From the NCBI GenBank assembly GCA_002723085.1, contig PBNK01000004.1:39072-103071 (forward strand): 64,000 bases of DNA, in the 5' to 3' direction. The notes beneath the pieces are model-generated. The model saw only the letters and a program-made list of their open reading frames with translations, was not told the DNA's origin and did not search any database. A program made the translations under genes and the position numbers. Position 1 is the stretch's first letter, and each line of letters begins with the position of its first letter. Positions 1-7,362 of the stretch are shown here, one piece after another. The stretch is from Crocinitomicaceae bacterium. GTDB lineage: Bacteria; Bacteroidota; Bacteroidia; Flavobacteriales_D; Parvicellaceae.

Positions 1-116
1 TGATTAACTTTTGGTCCAGAAGTAATCCAGCCAGACATAATTGGCTCTTTAACTGCCTGCCATTCATCTTCTCCAGTTACTGGAAGAGAAATAGCTATAT
101 TTCTTTTTTCTTTCAT
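1..116 (-). CDS. DegT/DnrJ/EryC1-family sugar aminotransferase, N-terminal part only
   Basis: This is the first 38 codons of a gene that runs off the left edge. The translation begins MKEKRNIAISLPVTGEDEW and continues through a SGWITSGPKV segment. That is the usual N-terminal pattern of PLP-dependent DegT/DnrJ/EryC1/StrS enzymes, which aminate a keto group on a nucleotide sugar. The ATG lies 3 bases after the stop of the epimerase gene, so it is probably the next gene of the same minus-strand glycan operon. The catalytic lysine and sugar-binding parts lie outside the window, so substrate cannot be judged. Confidence 0.7.
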   Translation of the reverse strand, partial: MKEKRNIAISLPVTGEDEWQAVKEPIMSGWITSGPKVN

Positions 117-119
117 TTA

Positions 120-1112
120 TTATGAAATAACTTTTGCTTTATCTAAACCAGTTTTAATTCTCCATTCAATCAACTTTTTTAGACCCTGTTCTAATGAGTA
201 TTTATATAAAAATTTGAGCTCATTCTCAGCTTTTTTTCTTGACCCTATTCTATTTTGAACCAAAGCTCGTGCATCATCTTTTGAATATGGATTATACTTT
301 ACTTGTAATTCTGATTCTTTTAGATTTAATATTAAATTACATAATTCTTTAATACTAGTTTGCACTTCAGTTCCAACATTGTAAAACCCATGATTTACAT
401 CTGATTTTAATGCTTTAACATTACATCTTGCTACATCTTCAACATAAATAAAATCATATGCTTGAGAACCATCGCCATTAATAAGCGGAGATTCATTAGC
501 TTCTATTTTATTTAACATAATTGGAACAACTCCAGTGTAAGCAGCTGTTTGATCTTGATTGGGCCCATAAACATTCATATATCTTAACCCAATCACAGAT
601 AATCCATAACGATCATTAAACGCTGTACACATTGATTCCCCAGCAATTTTAGATGCACCATAAAAATTTTTATTATTAAATGGGTGATTTTCAGTCATCG
701 GAAGTTCAACAGCATCCCCGTAAACAGAGGCTGAAGATGACCAAATTAATTTTTTAATATTGTTTTTAACACAAGCCTCAAGTACATTAAATGTTCCAGA
801 AATGTTTACCTCAAATGCAGTTCTAGGATAATCTTTACAATGTAATAACCACATAGCAGCTAAACACACAACATAGTCCTTACCCTCCATTGCTTTATTA
901 AGTATATCAACTTCTCTAATATCACCTCCAAAAGGGAAAATTGAACACCTTTCATCTTTAAGTGATTCATTCAAATATTCTTTTTTTCCTCTGGCAAAAT
1001 TATCATAAATCACAAGCTGATTTATATTTTCTTTTAGCAATTCAGCTACAACATAACTACCTATAAATCCCGCACCTCCAATTACTAATATTTTGGAATT
1101 ATTTAAATCCAT
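120..1112 (-). CDS. NAD-dependent sugar epimerase/dehydratase (extended SDR, GalE-like)
   Basis: A 330-residue cytoplasmic enzyme of the extended short-chain dehydrogenase family that acts on nucleotide-linked sugars. The Rossmann glycine motif GGAGFIGS is at about residues 12-19. The SSSASVYG strand supplies the catalytic serine region, and the YGASK motif (YxxxK) follows about 25 residues later. Length fits UDP-hexose 4-epimerases and related dehydratases. It sits between the ABC exporter ATPase gene (1 base upstream) and a DegT-type aminotransferase, so it most likely makes or modifies a precursor for the exported surface glycan. The exact reaction (4-epimerase, decarboxylase or dehydratase) cannot be read from the sequence. 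Confidence 0.85.
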   Translation of the reverse strand: MDLNNSKILVIGGAGFIGSYVVAELLKENINQLVIYDNFARGKKEYLNESLKDERCSIFPFGGDIREVDILNKAMEGKDYVVCLAAMWLLHCKDYPRTAFEVNISGTFNVLEACVKNNIKKLIWSSSASVYGDAVELPMTENHPFNNKNFYGASKIAGESMCTAFNDRYGLSVIGLRYMNVYGPNQDQTAAYTGVVPIMLNKIEANESPLINGDGSQAYDFIYVEDVARCNVKALKSDVNHGFYNVGTEVQTSIKELCNLILNLKESELQVKYNPYSKDDARALVQNRIGSRKKAENELKFLYKYSLEQGLKKLIEWRIKTGLDKAKVIS

Positions 1113-1113
1113 T

Positions 1114-2412
1114 CTATTTATTTTTATTTATAATCCAATCCTCATCCATTTCCACATAGCCTTTAACTGTTTCCCAAGGATATTCTTTATCTCCATTTAA
1201 AGATTCTTTTAAAACTCTAAATGGGTTAAAATACTCAATTAAATCAATACTTTCTCCAGTGTAAAAATGAAAAATAGAAAAAGACAAAGCATATTTTCCT
1301 GGTAATAAAAATAATGGGGACTTAAAAGTGATTGTATAACTACCAACATCAAAACTTAATAATTCTTTTCTATTATATGAATATGAGTTTGTTATCACTT
1401 CACCATATTCATTGACAATCTTATATGAAACACATACATTACTTAATTTTTTAGCTATTAATAGATTAGTGTGTATAAAAAATGGCTCTTGATAATGCAA
1501 AATATTTAATGGGGTTTGACTTTTAAAGTCGTTTGATATATATGCATTTTTAAATTTTGCATCACCTGTTGAATATGTACTTAATGAAGAATCAATTGAT
1601 GTTTTTATATCTTTTTCATTTAGATTGTCATCTTTTAAATAATTTGAAATGGTTTTATCTACATCTCCTATAAAGTCAATTTTACCATTCTTAATTAATA
1701 CTCCTTTAGAACACAAATTCCTAATTGATGTCATATTATGACTAACAAAAATAACTGTTCTTCCCTCATTAGACACATCTTTCATCTTTCCTAAACATTT
1801 TTTCTGAAAATCTGCATCTCCAACAGCCAAAACTTCATCAACTACTAGAATTTCTGGTTCTAAATGTGCCGCAACAGCAAATCCTAAACGTACCATCATT
1901 CCAGAAGAATATCTTTTTACAGGTGTATCTATATATTTACCAATTCCTGAAAATGAAACGATTTCATTGAATTTAGAATCTATTTCTTTTTTTGTCATGC
2001 CTAAAATTGCGCCATTTAAAAAAACATTTTCTCTTCCAGTTAATTCTGGATGAAACCCAGTACCTACCTCCAATAAAGAAGCTATTCTCCCTTTTATCTT
2101 AATTGTACCACTTGTAGGGCTAGTTACTTGAGATAATAATTTTAACAAAGTAGATTTACCTGCTCCATTTTTCCCAATAATCCCAATAACCTCACCTTTT
2201 TTAATTTCTAAGTTTATATCTTTTAATGCCCATACATAATCACCACTAATTTCTTCATGCTTATTATCGGAACCCAATTTAATATATGGATCTTCTAACC
2301 CTCTAATTGAATACCACCAACGCTTTAAATCATGAGAAATAGTACCTGTGCCCACCATACCAAGTCTGTATTGTTTTGCTACATTTTCTATTTTCAAAAC
2401 TATTTTGCTCAC
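1114..2412 (-). CDS. Polysaccharide ABC exporter ATPase, Wzt-like with C-terminal domain
   Basis: A 432-residue ATPase of the O-antigen/teichoic-acid export type. Walker A is GKNGAGKST near residue 80, the signature is YSSGM near 168, and Walker B is ILVVDE with the following VLAVGD loop. The last ~160 residues form an extra domain, as in Wzt proteins that recognise the modified end of an O-polysaccharide. In such systems this domain decides which glycan is exported. Its permease partner is directly upstream (2413-3279) with no spacing, so the two are translated together and should form an inner-membrane exporter. The C-terminal domain is divergent, as is normal for Wzt. Confidence 0.88.
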   Translation of the reverse strand: MSKIVLKIENVAKQYRLGMVGTGTISHDLKRWWYSIRGLEDPYIKLGSDNKHEEISGDYVWALKDINLEIKKGEVIGIIGKNGAGKSTLLKLLSQVTSPTSGTIKIKGRIASLLEVGTGFHPELTGRENVFLNGAILGMTKKEIDSKFNEIVSFSGIGKYIDTPVKRYSSGMMVRLGFAVAAHLEPEILVVDEVLAVGDADFQKKCLGKMKDVSNEGRTVIFVSHNMTSIRNLCSKGVLIKNGKIDFIGDVDKTISNYLKDDNLNEKDIKTSIDSSLSTYSTGDAKFKNAYISNDFKSQTPLNILHYQEPFFIHTNLLIAKKLSNVCVSYKIVNEYGEVITNSYSYNRKELLSFDVGSYTITFKSPLFLLPGKYALSFSIFHFYTGESIDLIEYFNPFRVLKESLNGDKEYPWETVKGYVEMDEDWIINKNK

Positions 2413-3279
2413 TTACACTGTATCAATAAAAGATTTTTCAACCTTATTAAAAATTTTAACTCCAATAAAAAATAATAAAACGCTAACAACAAACGAATAA
2501 ATTAACCAAAAAGGTTCAAAAACTCCCACTCCAATAAAACCATGTTTAAACGTTTCAATTATGCTTGTCATAGGATTTAACAAAACAATCCATTTATATT
2601 TAATTGGGACAATTGACAAAGGATATACTATAGGCGAAGCATACATTAAAAGTTGAACACCAAAAGTGACTAGAAAAGAAAGATCTCTATATTTTGTAGT
2701 TAATGAAGATATAATTATACCTAGCCCTAATCCAAGTAAAGCCATAGCAAGAACAAGCAATGGAAAAAAAAGAATTGTATTCTGAATAAAAAATCCTTGA
2801 CTAATTGTAAAATAATAAATCCAAAAAAGCAATAATAAAAAGAACTGTAAAGAAAATTTCAACAAATTAGTTATCACAATAGAAAGTGGCACGATTAGTC
2901 TAGGAAAATAAACCTTGCCAAATAAACCTTGATTTAATAAAAATGTATTTGATGTTTTATTTATACAATCTGCAAAATAATTCCAAAATGTTATCCCTGT
3001 CATATAAAATAAAACTTGAGGTATTCCATCAGTTGAAATATTTGCAAGGTTTCCAAAAATTATTGTAAATGTAATAGTTGTTAGAATGGGTTGAATAAAA
3101 AACCATAAAGGCCCCAACAGAGTTTGTTTATATTGTGCAATAAAATCACGTTTAACAAATAAAAATAATAAGTCTTTATAGCTAAAAATAGATTTTAATA
3201 TTTGAAGAATACTTTTATTGCTTTTTTTATTAATAATTAATGTCCAATTTTCTTCCTCATTACTTACCATACTGTCCAC
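2413..3279 (-). CDS. Polysaccharide ABC exporter permease, Wzm-like (ABC-2 type)
   Basis: A 288-residue inner-membrane protein with about six hydrophobic segments. The FVKRDFIAQYKQTLLGPLW segment just before the first one is typical of ABC-2 polysaccharide permeases such as Wzm/TagG/RfbD. It pairs with the Wzt-like ATPase immediately downstream. The start overlaps the end of the upstream SDR gene by 16 bases. A second ATG three codons in (3270) would cut the overlap to 7 bases and is equally possible. Expected role: export of a lipid-linked glycan across the inner membrane. Confidence 0.87.
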   Translation of the reverse strand: MDSMVSNEEENWTLIINKKSNKSILQILKSIFSYKDLLFLFVKRDFIAQYKQTLLGPLWFFIQPILTTITFTIIFGNLANISTDGIPQVLFYMTGITFWNYFADCINKTSNTFLLNQGLFGKVYFPRLIVPLSIVITNLLKFSLQFFLLLLFWIYYFTISQGFFIQNTILFFPLLVLAMALLGLGLGIIISSLTTKYRDLSFLVTFGVQLLMYASPIVYPLSIVPIKYKWIVLLNPMTSIIETFKHGFIGVGVFEPFWLIYSFVVSVLLFFIGVKIFNKVEKSFIDTV

Positions 3280-4085
3280 CCTCCCTCAACTAATAAATTA
3301 TCTCCAGTAACATATGATGAAGCATCGGAAAGTAAATAAATTAAAGAACTAGCTACTTCATGATTATAACTCATTCTCTCCATTGGAGAAAATTTAGCAA
3401 AATTTTCTTCAAATTGTTTCTCATGATGATTCCAAACTCCGTGTGGAGTAATCATATTAACTTGAATATTTTTTGATGCCCAATAACTTGACAAATATTT
3501 ACTCAATGCCTCTACACCTCCTTTTGAAGCAGAATAAGCGGCAGGACACCCCATATTGGTTCCTTTATATAAATTTTGATTAGGTGCTACAACTGAGTAT
3601 GTTGATGGTAAATTTACTATTTTGCCCCCCCCATTTTCAGCCATATGTGTCCCAATGATTTGACACATTAAAAATGTTCCTTTCAAATTTACGTCAACCA
3701 CTTTATCCCAATTATCTTCATTTAATTCTTCAAATTTTTCAAAAATTAAATGCGATTTGTTTTGATGTGCATTGACTAGCCCATTAATTTTTTTAGTTTT
3801 TTTTAAAATTTTATTTTTTAATAATGTGACCGATTTTTTGTTTGAAACATCAACGCTAAATCCGAACATTTCTTTATTATGTTTTTTAGATAGCTTTTTT
3901 GCAAATTTTTTAGGTTCAGATGATTCAATATCTACAACTACTACATTAGCTCCAAATTGACAGACAGCTTCACAAAAAGCTTTTCCAATTAAACCACATG
4001 CCCCTGTTATAACAATTACTTTATCATTAAGATCAAACTTATCTTTAAAATTTATTTCATTAGGATTTGTTGTTTTTTTCATCAT
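3264..4085 (-). CDS. Short-chain dehydrogenase/reductase (classical SDR)
   Basis: A 273-residue NAD(P)-dependent oxidoreductase. The cofactor motif GACGLIG follows the first beta strand (VIVITGACG), a VDVNLKGTF helix is central, and the catalytic YSASK is at about residues 185-189. The C-terminal YVTGDNLLVEGG is typical of classical SDRs. It sits inside the glycan operon next to an aminotransferase and a SpsF-like transferase. By context it probably reduces or oxidises a sugar-like precursor rather than fatty acids. The family is too broad to name a substrate. Confidence 0.82.
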   Translation of the reverse strand: MMKKTTNPNEINFKDKFDLNDKVIVITGACGLIGKAFCEAVCQFGANVVVVDIESSEPKKFAKKLSKKHNKEMFGFSVDVSNKKSVTLLKNKILKKTKKINGLVNAHQNKSHLIFEKFEELNEDNWDKVVDVNLKGTFLMCQIIGTHMAENGGGKIVNLPSTYSVVAPNQNLYKGTNMGCPAAYSASKGGVEALSKYLSSYWASKNIQVNMITPHGVWNHHEKQFEENFAKFSPMERMSYNHEVASSLIYLLSDASSYVTGDNLLVEGGWTVW

Positions 4086-4087
4086 TT

Positions 4088-5434
4088 CTAATTGTATTTT
4101 CTAAAAACTGGTTTTATCTCACTTCCAATTAAAAAATTATCGTACCCTTTTTCTAGAGCTTTCTTGAAAACAATTACAGAATCATTAAAAGCTTCAAGCA
4201 TTAAATCTATATCTTTTTTAGTCATTGAAAAACAAGGGGATAATATACCTTGATACAAAACTCCTCTTTTTATCATTTCTTGCATAAATAATGTTCTGTA
4301 GAACATACAAGGTTCTTTTTTTTGGTTTTTTACAATTAAACCAACACTCCAATTAAAACCAGTTAATGAAAAATATTCCTCAACTTTATGATTATAAAAA
4401 ATCTTAGTTGCTCCATCAATAAAATATTGACCTATAGTTTTATTGTATTCAACTACACTGTTTTTTTCGAAAAACTCCATTGTAGCCAATGCAGCTCCAA
4501 TAGATGCTGTTTCACCTCCATGAGTAGTTGAAACAAGAAATAACTTTTTACTGTTTTCATCTTTAATGCCTCCCAAATTCATCACTTCTTTTTTACCAGT
4601 TAAAGCACAGAAAGAAAACCCATTTGCAATTCCCTTACCCCATGTTGCCAAATCTGGTTTAGCATTAAACTTTTTTATAGACCCTGGATAATCTGTTTTA
4701 AAACCAGTAATCATTTCATCCATCACCCATAAAGCTCCATTTTCATGTGCTAATTCAATTGCCTTATCATAAAAATTTGGTTCAATTATATTAAATTTTT
4801 CTGGTTCAGAAATAATACATGCTATTTGATTAGGATACTTTTGAAATAACATTTCCAGGGAACTTAAATCGTCTGCTTTGTACATGACAGTCATATCTTT
4901 AATTTCTGAAGGAACACCAAAATCACAATCAGTAGAACCTATAAACCAATCATCATAGGAATAAAAAGGATGATCATAGGGTCTAGCGACAATTTTTCTC
5001 CCCGTGTAGGCCCTTGAAAGTTTCACAGCAGCTGTTGTAGCAACTGATCCATTTTTTGCAAACTTTATCATGTCATGTTGCGGCAAAAGAGATAAAAACT
5101 TTTCAGCCATTTCTCTTTCGATTATTGAAGGTCTAGAGAAATTTGAGCCTTTAATCAACTCTTCTCTTACTCTATTTAAAACTGGTTCAAAAGCATGACC
5201 TAATGAAACAGAAGTTAAACCCATTAAAGCGTCTAAATATTTATTTCCATCTGGATCCCAAACATAAGCTCCCTTACCATGAGAAATAGCGGCAGGAGAA
5301 TTGATTGGAAATTGATCATCGCCTTTTGAATAAGTATGGGCTCCTCCAGGAATTAAACCGTGTATAACTCTACGATATTCATTAGATTTTTCAAAGTTTG
5401 ATATGAAATTATTATTTTCCAATTTCTTTATCAT
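4088..5434 (-). CDS. Class III PLP-dependent aminotransferase, glutamate-1-semialdehyde aminomutase-like
   Basis: A 448-residue fold-type I PLP enzyme. The early HGKGAYVWDPDGNKYLD segment, the VMDEMITGF strand (Asp contacts the pyridine nitrogen) and the WGKGIANGF segment with the presumed Schiff-base lysine match the glutamate-1-semialdehyde aminomutase/class III group. It lies between an SDR and a SpsF-like nucleotidyltransferase and overlaps the latter by 23 bases. This linkage recurs in surface-glycan clusters and argues for amination of a sugar or acid precursor, not for haem synthesis. A true hemL is usually elsewhere and encodes a protein closer to canonical GSAM. Confidence 0.8.
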   Translation of the reverse strand: MIKKLENNNFISNFEKSNEYRRVIHGLIPGGAHTYSKGDDQFPINSPAAISHGKGAYVWDPDGNKYLDALMGLTSVSLGHAFEPVLNRVREELIKGSNFSRPSIIEREMAEKFLSLLPQHDMIKFAKNGSVATTAAVKLSRAYTGRKIVARPYDHPFYSYDDWFIGSTDCDFGVPSEIKDMTVMYKADDLSSLEMLFQKYPNQIACIISEPEKFNIIEPNFYDKAIELAHENGALWVMDEMITGFKTDYPGSIKKFNAKPDLATWGKGIANGFSFCALTGKKEVMNLGGIKDENSKKLFLVSTTHGGETASIGAALATMEFFEKNSVVEYNKTIGQYFIDGATKIFYNHKVEEYFSLTGFNWSVGLIVKNQKKEPCMFYRTLFMQEMIKRGVLYQGILSPCFSMTKKDIDLMLEAFNDSVIVFKKALEKGYDNFLIGSEIKPVFRKYN

Positions 5435-6170
5435 TTTTTAAAGATTTCAAATATCCTGAATTAATTCTACTTTCTTTATTTATATCCAATAAATATGGTT
5501 TTTCTTTTAATAAATAAACTACTTCATCTATGCTAAAATCTTTAACTTGATTTAACTCATTAAAAATTTGAGTTACTAAATTATAATCATTTTCAGTATC
5601 TACTGAAAGCTTATAATTATAATGCTTATTTACTTTTTTCCACCCACATGAAAAATTCTTTTTAATGTATGGACAAACATGCTCCCTTTCAGAAAGTAAT
5701 TTAGCATTTTTCCATGCAGCTTCTAAAGCTATAAAAGAAAAAACCTCAACATCAAATCCATCTTCTAAATAATCGGGATCTTGATTTGAGTTTGAAAAAT
5801 AATCTTTTCCACTTTTTATGTAATTTTTAAAAACTTCATCAATTACTTTTGAAGATAAAAGTGGATTATCGGAACAAATACGAATAATATTTTTTGGTTT
5901 TTTATTAAACGATATTGCTGCTCTATAAAATCTATCTAGAACATCCCAATCAGACCCTCTGTATATATCAATTTTGTTTTCTAAACAAAAGGAATGAATA
6001 ACATCATCTTCTTTATTTTTTGTAGTAGCTATAATTGTATTATTTATGTAAGAAGATCCCGAAATTCTATTAACTAAAACTTGTAATAATGGTGAATGAT
6101 TAATTTCTTTCATCACTTTACCTGGAAGTCTTGTAGAACCCATTCTAGCTTGAATAATTAATAAATTCAT
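5412..6170 (-). CDS. SpsF-like cytidylyltransferase family protein
   Basis: A 252-residue nucleotidyltransferase of the CMP-KDO/CMP-NeuNAc/SpsF group. The N-terminus reads LLIIQARMGSTRLPGKV, the nucleotide-binding signature of SpsF proteins, and IIRICSDNPLL (near residue 98) gives the metal-binding Asp region. It likely activates an acidic sugar or related acid with CTP for later transfer. The gene overlaps the GNAT gene upstream by 4 bases and the aminotransferase downstream by 23 bases, so translation is coupled. The combination aminotransferase, SDR, GNAT and SpsF suggests one dedicated activated-sugar pathway. Confidence 0.8.
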   Translation of the reverse strand: MNLLIIQARMGSTRLPGKVMKEINHSPLLQVLVNRISGSSYINNTIIATTKNKEDDVIHSFCLENKIDIYRGSDWDVLDRFYRAAISFNKKPKNIIRICSDNPLLSSKVIDEVFKNYIKSGKDYFSNSNQDPDYLEDGFDVEVFSFIALEAAWKNAKLLSEREHVCPYIKKNFSCGWKKVNKHYNYKLSVDTENDYNLVTQIFNELNQVKDFSIDEVVYLLKEKPYLLDINKESRINSGYLKSLKNDKEIGK

Positions 6171-6712
6171 TTTTTCAAATAATCATTACAAAAAATTCCC
6201 ATTAAATACTTATCGTATAAAACACCATCAACAGAAACATGCTTAATTAATTTTCCTTCTGTTTTAAAGCCTAAAGATTTATAAAGTTTAATTGCTGGGA
6301 TGTTATTTTCAAATACAGCTAAAAAAATTTTTCTAAGATTTAATTTTCTAAATCCATAGTCCATAACTAAATTACATGCTTCTTTAGCAATGCCTTTTCC
6401 CCAATAATTTTTATTACCAATCAAAATGCCTAACTCAGAAAGATTAGATTTTGAATCGTGAAAATCTAATTTAATATTACCTATATGAATGTTGTTAGAT
6501 TTTGTAATAATGGCAAAAAAATGAGTGTTCTTGTTAGTAATTTTATCTTTGACATAAGATTTTAAATTTTTTAAATCATATCCAGAACTAATAATTCCTT
6601 TCATGACCTTATCATCATTTAGCCAACTTAAATAAACATCATTAACATCACTTAATTGAATGTATCTTAAAAAAACAACCTCTCCTTCTAATACACAATG
6701 ACTATTTGCCAT
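6167..6712 (-). CDS. GNAT-family N-acetyltransferase (RimJ/RimL-like)
   Basis: A 181-residue acetyltransferase. The acetyl-CoA segment ILIGNKNYWGKGIAKEA (around residues 95-112) and the later NIPAIKLYKSLGF (around 140) are typical of the GNAT fold. Such proteins in glycan clusters, like PseH-type enzymes, acetylate the amino group of a 4-amino sugar. This one is sandwiched between a glycosyltransferase (11-base overlap) and a SpsF-like gene (4-base overlap). That context supports sugar N-acetylation, though a protein-acetylating role cannot be excluded. Confidence 0.82.
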   Translation of the reverse strand: MANSHCVLEGEVVFLRYIQLSDVNDVYLSWLNDDKVMKGIISSGYDLKNLKSYVKDKITNKNTHFFAIITKSNNIHIGNIKLDFHDSKSNLSELGILIGNKNYWGKGIAKEACNLVMDYGFRKLNLRKIFLAVFENNIPAIKLYKSLGFKTEGKLIKHVSVDGVLYDKYLMGIFCNDYLKK

Positions 6713-7343
6713 GCTTTTTGATTAATTTTTCTTGATAATGATCCATTTTAGCGTTATTTTTTGTCAAATTATCATCATGAATCCAATACCTATATAAAGG
6801 AATAGATAAATTATGAATTTTATACTTTTTCTCAAATCTAACCCTTAATTCCTGCTCTTCTCGTGCCCTAAATTTTTCATCATATAAACCAACATCATAC
6901 AATAAGTCTTTTCTAAACATAATTCCACAAGCAATAGGGTTAATTTCAGCATTAAAATGCCTTTTGTGAGACCCTCTTTCATCAACTTGATAATAATCAA
7001 CTGAAACTGCATCTAATGAATTATTTTCCTCTAAAAATAATTTTTCAACATTTAATATTTCACTATGTAAATAATCATCTGCATCTAAAAACAAAATAAA
7101 CTGACCTTTTGACTGTTTGATTCCAAAATTCCTAGCTGCTGAGAGGCCTATATTTTTAGTTAAATTAAAAACCTTAACATCTGACGAATAATTTTCTAAA
7201 ATTTTTTCTGTAAAATCAGTACTACAATCGTTAACTACAATAATTTCATACTCAGAATTATCAAGAGATTGATCCATACAACTTCTGATAGCTCTCTCTA
7301 TATATTTACCATAATTGTATGTTGTAATAATTACACTTATCAT
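6702..7343 (-). CDS. Family 2 glycosyltransferase (GT-A fold), short form
   Basis: A 213-residue cytoplasmic glycosyltransferase. It opens with MISVIITTYNYGKYIERAI, carries NDCSTD at the nucleotide-binding site, and has the metal-binding LDADDY motif near residue 88. It ends soon after the acceptor region, so it is a minimal GT2 with no membrane anchor. It probably adds one sugar residue to the lipid-linked glycan made by this operon. A 19-base gap separates it from the large T9SS cargo gene upstream. Confidence 0.88.
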   Translation of the reverse strand: MISVIITTYNYGKYIERAIRSCMDQSLDNSEYEIIVVNDCSTDFTEKILENYSSDVKVFNLTKNIGLSAARNFGIKQSKGQFILFLDADDYLHSEILNVEKLFLEENNSLDAVSVDYYQVDERGSHKRHFNAEINPIACGIMFRKDLLYDVGLYDEKFRAREEQELRVRFEKKYKIHNLSIPLYRYWIHDDNLTKNNAKMDHYQEKLIKKHGK

Positions 7344-7362
7344 AAAGCAATTTGAAAATGAA

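Noticed and set aside
4088..5434. Housekeeping hemL (glutamate-1-semialdehyde aminomutase)
   Set aside because: It is in a glycan operon, overlaps a SpsF-like gene, and diverges from canonical GSAM, so a glycan role is more likely.
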